From: Streptomyces lavendulae subsp. lavendulae
GTDB taxonomy: Bacteria > Actinomycetota > Actinomycetes > Streptomycetales > Streptomycetaceae
Direction: 5' to 3'
Assembly (NCBI RefSeq): GCF_002803845.1
Contig: NZ_CP024985.1
Coordinates: forward strand, 4,960,001-5,024,000
Length of the DNA stretch: 64,000 nt
Within the stretch, counting starts at the first letter, position 1. Each line of letters starts with the position of its first letter. Both the position numbers and the translations under genes were made by a program. The notes below the pieces were generated by a model, which saw only the letters and a program-made list of their open reading frames with translations, was not told where the DNA came from and did not search any database. Positions 24,893-32,852 of the stretch are shown here, one piece after another.

Positions 24893-26488
24893 ATGGGCGG
24901 CATCGACGGCATGGGCGGACGCGAGCACGTACGGGTGGCGGTGATCGGGTCCGGTTTCGGCGGGCTCGGGGCCGCCGTACGGCTGCGGCGCGAGGGGATC
25001 ACGGACTTCGTCGTCCTGGAGCGGGCCGACTCCGTCGGCGGCACCTGGCGCGACAACAGCTACCCGGGATGCGCCTGCGACGTCCCGTCCCACCTGTACT
25101 CCTTCTCCTTCGCGCCCAATCCCGACTGGCCGCGGACCTTCTCCGGGCAGCCCGCGATCCGGGAGTACCTGGAACACGTCGCCGACGTCTTCGGGCTGCG
25201 TCGGCACATCCGGCTGAACCACGAGGTCCGGATGATGCGCTGGGACGCCGACGAGCTGCGCTGGGAGATCGAGACCTCCGGCGGGGACCTCACGGCCGAC
25301 GTCGTCGTCTCGGCCACCGGACCGCTGTCCGACCCGAAGATGCCGGAGATCCCGGGCCTCGCGGAGTTCCCCGGCAAGGTCTTCCACTCGGCCCGCTGGG
25401 ACCACGACTACGACCTGCGGGGCAAGCGCGTCGCCATGATCGGGACCGGCGCCTCGGCCATCCAGATCGTGCCCGCCATCGCGCCCGAGGTGGAGCGGCT
25501 CACCCTCTTCCAGCGGACCCCGCCGTGGGTGATGCCGCGCACCGACCGGGCGATCACCGCGGTGGAGCGCTGGCTCCACCGTCAGCTGCCCTTCACCCGG
25601 GCGGCGCGGCGCGGGCTGCTGTGGGGGATCCGTGAGCTCCAGGTCAGCGCGTTCACCAAGCGGCCGAACCAGCTCGGGCTGATCGAGTCGCTGGCCAAGG
25701 CCAACATGGCGCGCTCGATCAAGGACCCGGCGCTGCTGGCCAAGCTGACGCCCTCGTACCGGATCGGCTGCAAGCGGATCCTGCTCTCCAGCGAGTACTA
25801 CCCGGCGCTCGCCCGGCCGGACGTGGACCTGGTCGCCTCCGGGCTGAAGGAGATCCGGGGCTCGGTGCTGGTCGCCGCCGACGGGACCGAGACCGAGGTC
25901 GACGCGATCATCTTCGGCACCGGCTTCCACGTGACGGACATGCCGATCGCCGACCGGGTGGTGGGCGCCGACGGGAAGACCCTGGCCGACGCCTGGAAGG
26001 ACGGCATGCAGGCGCTGCGCGGGGCGACCGCCGCGGGCTTCCCGAACTGGATGACGATCATCGGGCCCAACACGGGCCTCGGGAACAGCTCGATGATCCT
26101 GATGATCGAGTCGCAGCTGAACTACATGGCGGACTACATGCGCCAGCTCGGCGTCCTGGGCGGGCGGACCGCGCTCGCGGCCCGGCCGTCCGCGGTGAAC
26201 CAGTGGAACCGGCGCGTCCAGGCGCGGATGGAACGGACGGTGTGGAACACCGGCGGCTGCACGAGCTGGTACCTGGACGCGCAGGGCCGCAACACCACCG
26301 TCTGGCCGGGGACGACGGGCGAATTCCGCAAGGAGACGCGGAGCGTCGACCTGTCGGAGTACGAGGTCATCCGTGGGCGGGACGGGGACAGGGGGAGGCG
26401 CGTGGAGCGGGTGCCGGCGGCGGAGCGGCCGCCCGCGAAGCCGGGTCACGCCGCCGCGAAGGCCGCTGCCGGGGAGGCTGTGGCGTGA
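24893..26488 (+). CDS. flavin-containing (Baeyer-Villiger type) monooxygenase
   Basis: A 531-residue FAD/NADPH monooxygenase. The FAD Rossmann motif is VIGSGFGGLGAAVRLRREG (about residue 18), then the BVMO fingerprint FPGKVFHSARW (FxGxxxHxxxW) at about 160, and the NADPH motif MIGTGASAIQIVPAIA at about 182. It is close in style to mycobacterial MymA/EthA. It should insert oxygen into ketones or oxidise soft heteroatoms. The ATG at 24893 follows GGAAGGCGG; an upstream GTG at 24827 is less likely. It is the first gene of an operon with a hydrolase and an SDR, each joined by a 4-nt GTGA overlap. Confidence 0.92.
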   Translation: MGGIDGMGGREHVRVAVIGSGFGGLGAAVRLRREGITDFVVLERADSVGGTWRDNSYPGCACDVPSHLYSFSFAPNPDWPRTFSGQPAIREYLEHVADVFGLRRHIRLNHEVRMMRWDADELRWEIETSGGDLTADVVVSATGPLSDPKMPEIPGLAEFPGKVFHSARWDHDYDLRGKRVAMIGTGASAIQIVPAIAPEVERLTLFQRTPPWVMPRTDRAITAVERWLHRQLPFTRAARRGLLWGIRELQVSAFTKRPNQLGLIESLAKANMARSIKDPALLAKLTPSYRIGCKRILLSSEYYPALARPDVDLVASGLKEIRGSVLVAADGTETEVDAIIFGTGFHVTDMPIADRVVGADGKTLADAWKDGMQALRGATAAGFPNWMTIIGPNTGLGNSSMILMIESQLNYMADYMRQLGVLGGRTALAARPSAVNQWNRRVQARMERTVWNTGGCTSWYLDAQGRNTTVWPGTTGEFRKETRSVDLSEYEVIRGRDGDRGRRVERVPAAERPPAKPGHAAAKAAAGEAVA

Positions 26489-27411
26489 GCGGGACCGCGT
26501 ACGTCACCGCCGGGCGGTACGCGCCGCCCGCCCCGGCCCGCACCCTGACCGCCGTCTCCGCCGACGGGGCCCGCCTGCACGTCGAGGTGCACGGCGCCGA
26601 AGGGGCCCCGGCCGTGGTGCTCTCCCACGGCTGGACCTGTTCCACCGCCTTCTGGGCCGCCCAGATACGCGAACTGGCCCGGGACCACCGCGTCGTCGCC
26701 TACGACCAGCGCGGCCACGGCCGCAGCCCGGCCGGCGCGAAGCGGTACAGCACCACCGCCCTCGCCGACGACCTGGCCGCCGTGCTGAAGGCCGCCCTCG
26801 CCCCCGGCGAGCGGGCCGTCGTCGCGGGACACTCCATGGGCGGCATGACCGTCATGGCCTCCGCCGGGCGCCCCGAGTTCACCGAGCACGCCGCGGCCGC
26901 CCTGCTGTGCAGCACCGGGAGCTCCGGGCTGGTCGAGGGGTCCACCGTGCTGCCGCTGCCCCCGGGGCGCGTGCGGACCCGGCTGACCCGCGCGGTGCTG
27001 GGCTCGCGCGCCCCCCTCGGGCCGGTCACGCCCGCCGCGCGCGCCGTGCTCCGGTACGCGACCATGGGCCCCGGCTCCGCGCCGGACCGGGTCGAGGCCT
27101 GTGCCCGCATCGTCCACGGCTGCCCCACGGCGGTGCGCCACGCCTGGTCGGTGGTGCTGGCCGGGCTGGACCTGGACGAGGGACTCGCCCGGCTGACCCT
27201 GCCCACCGCCGTGCTCGCGGGCCGCGACGACCGGCTCACCCCGGTGGCGCACGCCCGCGGGCTGGCGGCCGCGCTGCCGCACTGCGTCGGCCTGACCGAG
27301 CTCACCGGCATGGGCCACATGACCCCGGTCGAGGCGCCGGAGGCCGTGACGGCGGCCATCCGCGAACTGACGTCCCGCTACCTCGAAACCGAGAAGGAGA
27401 AGACCGCGTGA
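26485..27411 (+). CDS. alpha/beta hydrolase
   Basis: A 308-residue alpha/beta-fold hydrolase: oxyanion region LSHGWTCSTAFW, VVAYDQRGHGRS, nucleophile elbow VVAGHSMGGM (Ser near residue 117), acid VLAGRDDRLTPV and catalytic His in TGMGHMTPVEAP. In a Baeyer-Villiger operon such an enzyme would hydrolyse the ester formed from a ketone; that is inference from context. The GTG start at 26485 overlaps the monooxygenase stop, and its own stop overlaps the SDR start, so all three are translationally coupled. Confidence 0.92.
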   Translation: MSGTAYVTAGRYAPPAPARTLTAVSADGARLHVEVHGAEGAPAVVLSHGWTCSTAFWAAQIRELARDHRVVAYDQRGHGRSPAGAKRYSTTALADDLAAVLKAALAPGERAVVAGHSMGGMTVMASAGRPEFTEHAAAALLCSTGSSGLVEGSTVLPLPPGRVRTRLTRAVLGSRAPLGPVTPAARAVLRYATMGPGSAPDRVEACARIVHGCPTAVRHAWSVVLAGLDLDEGLARLTLPTAVLAGRDDRLTPVAHARGLAAALPHCVGLTELTGMGHMTPVEAPEAVTAAIRELTSRYLETEKEKTA

Positions 27412-28292
27412 GCGCTCACAGGAGTCTGGAAGGCCAGGTCGCGGTCGTCACCGGAGCCGCCCGCGGCGTCGGCGAACTGCTCGCCCGCAAGCTGTCCGCG
27501 CGCGGGGCGAAGGTCGCGCTGGTCGGGCTGGAGCCGGAGGCGCTCAAGGAGGTCTCCGAGCGGCTGCACACCGACAGCGACCACTGGTACGCCGACGTCA
27601 CCGACCACGAGGCGATGGCCCGGGTGGCGCGGGAGGTCAAGGAGCGTTTCGGGAAGGTGGACGTCGTCGTCGCCAACGCGGGCGTCGCCGCCGGCGGGCC
27701 GTTCGCCGACTCCGACCCCGAGGCCTGGCGCCGGGTGATCGAGGTCAACCTGATCGGCGGGGCCGTCACCGCCCGCGCCTTCCTCCCCGTACTCATGGAG
27801 AGCCGCGGCTACTTCCTCCAGATCGCCTCGCTCGCCGCGATCACCCCGGCGCCGATGATGACGGCCTACTGCGCCTCCAAGTCCGGGGTCGAGGCATTCG
27901 CCCACTGCCTGCGCGCCGAAGTCGGCCACCAGGGCGTCAGGGTGGGCGTCGGCTACCTCTCCTGGACCGACACCGACATGGTCCGCGGCGCCGACGAGAA
28001 CGAGGTCATGCGGGAACTGCGCCGGCGGCTGCCGTGGCCCGCGAACCGCACCTACCCGCTGGGGCCGGCCGTCGACCGGATCGTGGCCGGCATCGAGCGC
28101 CGCTCGCCGCACGTGTACGCGCAGGGGTGGCTGCGCGGGATGCAGGGCGTGCGCGGCTACCTGCCCGGGATCATCGCGGCGTCCGGACAGCGCGAGATGA
28201 AGCGCTTCGGACCGAGGCTCGCCTCGGTCTCCAAGGGGCTCGTGGGTGCGGGCGGGGCGGCGGACGAGAAGGCGCGCACGCAGCGTCACTGA
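27408..28292 (+). CDS. short-chain dehydrogenase/reductase
   Basis: A 294-residue SDR. The NAD(P) motif is TGAARGVGELLAR (TGxxxGxG), followed by NAGVAAGG and the catalytic Ser (QIASLAA) and YCASK motif (Tyr-x-x-x-Lys; YCASKSGVEAF). The C-terminal extension (VDRIVAGIERRSPHVYAQGW, PRLASVSKGL) is typical of the SadH/SDR partner in mymA-like operons. It would interconvert an alcohol and a ketone, feeding the monooxygenase. GTG start with 4-nt overlap. Confidence 0.92.
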   Translation: MSAHRSLEGQVAVVTGAARGVGELLARKLSARGAKVALVGLEPEALKEVSERLHTDSDHWYADVTDHEAMARVAREVKERFGKVDVVVANAGVAAGGPFADSDPEAWRRVIEVNLIGGAVTARAFLPVLMESRGYFLQIASLAAITPAPMMTAYCASKSGVEAFAHCLRAEVGHQGVRVGVGYLSWTDTDMVRGADENEVMRELRRRLPWPANRTYPLGPAVDRIVAGIERRSPHVYAQGWLRGMQGVRGYLPGIIAASGQREMKRFGPRLASVSKGLVGAGGAADEKARTQRH

Positions 28293-28367
28293 TCGAAATG
28301 CGAGGGATGTCCGCCCGTGAAAGTCTGGGCGAGGCCCACCCCCGACACCCCTCATGGAGTGAAGAGC

Positions 28368-28553
28368 ATGGCTATCAAGGACCAGTTCCAGGACAAGGCG
28401 GAGGAGCTCAAGAGCCGGGCGCAGAAGGCGTCCCGCCCGGGTGCGAAGGACGGGACGCCCGAGCGCGCGCAGCAGCCCGGCGAGAAGAAGCCCGGCGCCA
28501 AGCAGAAGGCGCCGAAGGTGCACGACGAGCTCGACGACAACTGGGACATCTGA
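28368..28553 (+). CDS. small hydrophilic protein
   Basis: A 61-residue highly charged Lys/Glu/Gln-rich protein (MAIKDQFQDKAEELKSRAQK ... VHDELDDNWDI), predicted helical or disordered, without hydrophobic core. It looks a little like CsbD or general-stress small proteins, but I do not claim membership. The ATG at 28368 follows GGAGTGAA. It lies 75 bp after the SDR and directly before a strong terminator, so it may be the last gene of that transcript or a separate stress gene. Confidence 0.75.
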   Translation: MAIKDQFQDKAEELKSRAQKASRPGAKDGTPERAQQPGEKKPGAKQKAPKVHDELDDNWDI

Positions 28554-28559
28554 ACCGGC

Positions 28560-28610
28560 GTACGAAGGGGCGCGATCCGGCACCGTTGCCGGGTCGCGCC
28601 CCCTTCGTAC
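28560..28610. terminator. strong bidirectional hairpin terminator
   Basis: A stem of about 21 bp (28560-28580 with 28589-28610, GTACGAAGGGGCGCG paired with CGCGCCCCCTTCGTAC, one bulged base) and an 8-nt loop separate the small protein gene from the convergent tricorn protease gene. Confidence 0.85.
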
Positions 28611-28620
28611 GTCCCGCCGG

Positions 28621-31600
28621 TTACCGGGGCGGCAGCTTCGGACGCCGTAGGTCCGGTACGTCCGCGTACCCGGGCGGCACCGCGGCCGGGTCCTGCTCCA
28701 GCAGTTCCAGCGCCAGGTGCACGGCGTCGTCCAGTTGGGCGTACCGCCCCTCCGCCCAGTCGAGCGGGGTGCGCAGGATCGCCAGGTCCGGCTCCACGCC
28801 GTGGTTCTCCACCGACCAGCCGTACTCGGGGAACCAGGCGGCGTTCATGGGAACGGTGATGACGGTGCCGTCGCCCAGGGTGTGCCGGCCGGTCATGCCG
28901 ACGACCCCGCCCCAGGTGCGCTGGCCCACCACCGGTCCCAGGCCCAGCAGTTTGAAGGCCGCGGTGATCATGTCCCCGTCGGAGGAGGTCGCCTCGTCGG
29001 CGAGGGCGACGATCGGGCCGCGGGGCGCGTTGGAGGCGTAGGAGACGGGCTGGGCGTTGCGGGTCAGGTCCCAGCCGAGGATGGAGCGGGTGAGCTTCTC
29101 CACCACCAGTTCGCTGATGTGCCCGCCCGCGTTGCCGCGCACGTCGACGATCAGGGCGGGCCGGGAGACCTCCAGGCGCAGGTCCCGGTTGAACTGGGCC
29201 CAGCCGGAGCCGCCCATGTCGGGGATGTGCAGGTAGCCGCAGCGGCCGCCGCTGATCTCACGGACCACCGCGCGCCGTTTGGAGACCCAGTCCTGGTAGC
29301 GCAGGGGCCGTTCGTCGACGAGGGGGACGATCGCGACCCGGCGGGCCGGGCCCTCGCCTCCGTCGGGCTGGAAGGTGAGTTCGACGGTGGTGCCCCCGGC
29401 CGCCGCGAGCAGCGGGTAGGGGCCGGCGACGGGGTCCACGGGCCGGCCGTCGACGTGGGTGATGACGGCGCCGTCGCGGATGCCCGTTCCGGCGAGCGGG
29501 GAGCGGGCCTTGGAGTCGGAGGACTCGCCGGGCAGGATCCGCGAGACCGCCCAGGCCCCGTCCCGGCAGACCAGGTTGGCGCCGAGGAGTCCGATGGGCC
29601 GCTGGTAGTGCGGCGGGCCCTCGTTGCGGCGGGCGGGGGAGACGTAGGCGTGCGAGGTGCCGAGTTCGCCGAGGACCTCGCGCAGCAGGTCGGCGAACTC
29701 GTCGGGGGAGGCGACCCGTTCGACCAGGGGGCGGTACTGGCGCAGGACGCCGTCCCAGTCGATGCCGCACATGTCCGGTTCCCAGAAGTAGGCGCGGATG
29801 AGCCGGCCGGCCTCCTCGAAGGCCTGGCGCCACTCGGCGGCCGGGTCCACCTCGTGCAGGATGCGCCGCAGGTCGAGGTAGACGGTGGAGTCGCCGTCGC
29901 CGGACTCGGTGGCGGGGACCGCGCGCAGGTCGCCGTCGTCGTTGAGGACGAGGCGGGTGCCGTCGCCGCTGGCCGCGAACCAGTCCAGTCCGGAGGCCAG
30001 TTCGCTCTTGCGCGCCTTGGTGATGTCGAAGTGCTCCAGCGTCGGCTTGCCGCTGGTGTCGGCCGGGTTGGCGAAGGTCTCGCCGAGCGCGCCCGAGATG
30101 GGCCAGCGCAGCCAGACCAGTCCGCCGCCGTGCACGGGGTGGAGGGCCGAGTACTTCGACGCGCTCACGGGGAAGGGGGTGACCCGGCTCTCCAGGCCCT
30201 CGACCTCCACGGTCACCGAGCCGTCGCCCTCGCCGCTCTCCCCCTCGACGGGGTCGAGTCCGCCCGCGGCGGGGCGGCCGTCGGGGGAGAAGGCGAAGGG
30301 GGACGGGGTGGCCGAGGAGAGGGGTACCAGGTAGGGGCGGCAGCCCAGGGGGAAGGACAGGTCGCCGGTGTGGACGTCGTAGACGGGGTCGAACCCGCGC
30401 CAGGACAGGAAGGCGAGGTAGCGGCCGTCGCGGGTGAAGACCGGGTTCTCGTCCTCGAAGCGGCCGTTGGTGACGTCGACGATGACCCGCGACCCGGGGC
30501 CGGAGATCCGGGCCATCTTGATCTGCCGCAGGGAGCGGCCGATGCCCGGGTGCGACCAGGTCAGCCAGCAGCCGTCGGGGGAGAAGGCGAGGTCGGTGAC
30601 GGGGCCGTTGATGGACCGGATGAGTTCGGTGACCTCCCCGTCGGACTCCTCCGTCGCGTCGAGGAGCAGCAGCCGTCCGTCGTTCGAGGCGATGGCGAGG
30701 CGTTCCCCGTCGGGGTCGGACAGCAGTTCCAGTACGCGGCCCAGCTCGCCGGAGGCCAGCCGGCGGGGTTCGCGTGGCCCGGAGGCGCGGGGGAGGTAGG
30801 CGATCTCGATCGCGTCCTCGCCCTCGGCGTCGGTGACGTAGGCGACCTGTCCGCTGCTGCCGAGCATCTCGGGCAGCCGCACCCGTACGCCCGGGGTGTC
30901 GGCGATGGTGCGGGCCGGGCCGTCGCGGTGGGTGAGCCAGTACAGGCTGCCGCGCACGACGACGGCGCTGGCCCGGCCGGTGGCGTCGACGGAGAGGGAG
31001 TCGACGTTGCTGGCGGCCGGCACCTGGTAGACGCGCCGGCCGGCGCGCGGGCCGCCGAGGCGGACGTCGAGCCGGCGGGGCGTGCTGTCGGCGTCGAGGG
31101 AGTCGACGAGCCAGAGGTCGCCGGCGCACTGGTAGACGACGCGGGTGCCGTCGCTGGAGGCGTGCCGGGCGTAGAAGGCGTCGTGGTCGGTGTGGCGGCG
31201 CAGCCCGGTGCCGTCGGGGAGGCAGGAGTAGAGGTTGCCGATGCCCTCGTGGTCGGAGAGGAAGGCGATCCGGCCGTTCACGAACATGGGCGAGTCGAGG
31301 TGGCCCTCGATGTCCTCCAGCAGCCGTTGCCCGTGCAGCCACAGCCGGCCGGTGGCGCCGCCGCGGTAGCGCTTCCAGGCGGCGGGCTCGTGCGGGGGCT
31401 TCCCGGTGAGGAGCAGGCTGCGGCGTTCGCCCCCGGGGCCGTCGGGGGCGTGGACGGCGATGTCGGAGACGGGGCCCCAGGGCAGGCGGCCGCCGGGGCT
31501 GCCGTCGGTGGGCAGGCTGTAGGCCCAGGCGAAGTAGGAGAAGGGCTGGCCGTGGGAGGACACGGCGAGGATGTCGCTGCGGCCCTCCTCGTCGGGCGGG

Positions 31601-31905
31601 GTCCAGCCGCAGACGCGGGTGTCGGTGGCGCCCCAGTGGGTGAGGCGGCGGGCGGGTCCGCCGGCGACGGGGGCGAGGTGGATCTCGGGGTCGAGGCTGC
31701 GCCAGGTCGTGAAGGCGATGTGCCGTCCGTCCGGGGAGAAGCGGGGGTGGCCGACCCTGGTCCGGTCGACGGTGATCCGCCAGGCGCGGCCGGGGCTGCG
31801 GCCGTCGGGGACCAGGGGGGCGACCCAGAGATCGTCCTCGGTGGCGAAGCACAGCAGGTCGTCGTGCAGGTGCGGGAAGCGGAGGTACGCGACGTCGTGA
31901 CTCAC
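28621..31905 (-). CDS. tricorn protease homologue
   Basis: A 1094-residue multidomain serine protease, expected to degrade oligopeptides downstream of the proteasome. The N-terminal 680 residues contain WD-like/beta-propeller repeats (RFSPDGRHIAFTTW, AFSPDGCWLTWSHPG, VFTRDGRYLAFLSWRG), followed by the C1 domain with GTSHAYVSPARR (catalytic Ser-His), a PDZ domain (GAVITHVDGRPV), and the C2 peptidase domain with VDVRGNAGGHISE, DEATSSDGD (nucleophile Ser) and SVENHGVEPD (Glu). All the catalytic elements of Thermoplasma tricorn appear present. GTG start at 31905. It is divergent from the TetR gene. Confidence 0.93.
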   Translation of the reverse strand: MSHDVAYLRFPHLHDDLLCFATEDDLWVAPLVPDGRSPGRAWRITVDRTRVGHPRFSPDGRHIAFTTWRSLDPEIHLAPVAGGPARRLTHWGATDTRVCGWTPPDEEGRSDILAVSSHGQPFSYFAWAYSLPTDGSPGGRLPWGPVSDIAVHAPDGPGGERRSLLLTGKPPHEPAAWKRYRGGATGRLWLHGQRLLEDIEGHLDSPMFVNGRIAFLSDHEGIGNLYSCLPDGTGLRRHTDHDAFYARHASSDGTRVVYQCAGDLWLVDSLDADSTPRRLDVRLGGPRAGRRVYQVPAASNVDSLSVDATGRASAVVVRGSLYWLTHRDGPARTIADTPGVRVRLPEMLGSSGQVAYVTDAEGEDAIEIAYLPRASGPREPRRLASGELGRVLELLSDPDGERLAIASNDGRLLLLDATEESDGEVTELIRSINGPVTDLAFSPDGCWLTWSHPGIGRSLRQIKMARISGPGSRVIVDVTNGRFEDENPVFTRDGRYLAFLSWRGFDPVYDVHTGDLSFPLGCRPYLVPLSSATPSPFAFSPDGRPAAGGLDPVEGESGEGDGSVTVEVEGLESRVTPFPVSASKYSALHPVHGGGLVWLRWPISGALGETFANPADTSGKPTLEHFDITKARKSELASGLDWFAASGDGTRLVLNDDGDLRAVPATESGDGDSTVYLDLRRILHEVDPAAEWRQAFEEAGRLIRAYFWEPDMCGIDWDGVLRQYRPLVERVASPDEFADLLREVLGELGTSHAYVSPARRNEGPPHYQRPIGLLGANLVCRDGAWAVSRILPGESSDSKARSPLAGTGIRDGAVITHVDGRPVDPVAGPYPLLAAAGGTTVELTFQPDGGEGPARRVAIVPLVDERPLRYQDWVSKRRAVVREISGGRCGYLHIPDMGGSGWAQFNRDLRLEVSRPALIVDVRGNAGGHISELVVEKLTRSILGWDLTRNAQPVSYASNAPRGPIVALADEATSSDGDMITAAFKLLGLGPVVGQRTWGGVVGMTGRHTLGDGTVITVPMNAAWFPEYGWSVENHGVEPDLAILRTPLDWAEGRYAQLDDAVHLALELLEQDPAAVPPGYADVPDLRRPKLPPR

Positions 31906-31971
31906 CCCCCAATGCTTTCCGCGGCAGGGGGGTGCGGCAACTCGTACAGGTGATCCACCTCACTCCCCGAT

Positions 31972-32037
31972 CGAAACGGAACGGTTTCGTTTCGTTAGAG
32001 AGGGGGGTAGTCTTCGTGGAGTACGAAACGGTTTCGT
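31972..32037. promoter_or_regulatory. two operator-like repeats upstream of tetR-mmpL
   Basis: ACGGTTTCGTT occurs twice (31981-31991 and 32028-32038). The second is the right half of a 15-bp odd palindrome ACGAAAC-G-GTTTCGT (32023-32037); the first has CGAAAC six bases upstream of GTTTCG (31972-31989). They lie between the divergent tricorn and TetR genes and are likely TetR operators for autorepression and control of the exporter. Confidence 0.6.
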
Positions 32038-32072
32038 TCGGATGGGTGGTCGTGATGAAGGGAAGCTGCCGG

Positions 32073-32663
32073 GTGACCGACGTCATGTCGGTTCGGCGCA
32101 GCCGGATCACGCCCGAACGCGAGGCCGAACTCCACGGGGCGGTCCTCGACCTCCTGCGCGAGGTCGGCTACGAGGCGCTGACCATGGACGCGGTCGCCGC
32201 CCGTACGAAGTCCAGCAAGGCCACCCTCTACCGCCAGTGGGGGAGCAAGCCGGAGCTGGTGGCCCAGGCACTGCGGTGTACCCAGCCGGTCTCCCTGCGG
32301 GAGATCGACACGGGCACCCTGCGCGGCGACTTCGCGCTCATGGTCGAGCGTTCGGACGACGTGCAGATGGCCAAGGACACCGCGCTCATGCGGGGTCTGG
32401 CCCATGCGGTGCACGAGAGCCCGGAGCTCCACAGGGCGCTGCGCGACCTGTTGGTGGACCCGGAGATCAACGGTCTCCAGGAGATGCTCCGGCGCGCGGT
32501 GGCGCGGGGCGAGATCCGGCCGGACTGTCCGGCGCTGGATTTCGTACCGCACATGCTCATCGGGGCGTTCATCGCCCTCCCGCTGATCGAGGACCGGTCC
32601 GTCGACCGGGCCTTCCTCGGACAGTTCATCGACGCCGTGGTCTTCCCCGCCCTCGGCGTCTGA
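32073..32663 (+). CDS. TetR family repressor (next to MMPL exporter)
   Basis: A TetR/AcrR regulator of about 196 residues. The helix-turn-helix covers AVLDLLREVGYEALTMDAVA and ARTKSSKATLYRQWGSKPEL. The C-terminal ligand domain (DDVQMAKDTALMRGLAHAVH, LDFVPHMLIGAFIALPL) is of the TetR_C_11-like type linked to exporters. The start is uncertain: GTG 32073 (VTDVMSVRRS) has AGGGAAG upstream; ATG 32085 and ATG 32055 are alternatives. It precedes the MMPL gene by 190 bp on the same strand and probably represses it. Confidence 0.9.
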   Translation: MTDVMSVRRSRITPEREAELHGAVLDLLREVGYEALTMDAVAARTKSSKATLYRQWGSKPELVAQALRCTQPVSLREIDTGTLRGDFALMVERSDDVQMAKDTALMRGLAHAVHESPELHRALRDLLVDPEINGLQEMLRRAVARGEIRPDCPALDFVPHMLIGAFIALPLIEDRSVDRAFLGQFIDAVVFPALGV

Positions 32664-32852
32664 GTCCCCGCTCCCCGCGCCCGACCGTTCCGCCCTTCCC
32701 CGTACAGCCGAACAGCCGTCCAGGCCGTCCAGCCGTACCCCGTACACGCACTTCCCGCTGCTCCTGACACGCCGCTCTCGTCGTCGGGCCGGCTTTCGAC
32801 GCCCTGATCCGTCCCGGATCCATCCCACGACCTGAAACGGGAGAACCACGAC

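Noticed and set aside
28717..31953. Very long open frame antisense to the tricorn protease gene (and similar ones opposite the penicillin acylase and MMPL genes)
   Set aside because: They are Gly/Val/Ala-rich mirror frames expected in GC-rich codon-biased DNA and match no family, while the opposite strand has clear catalytic motifs.
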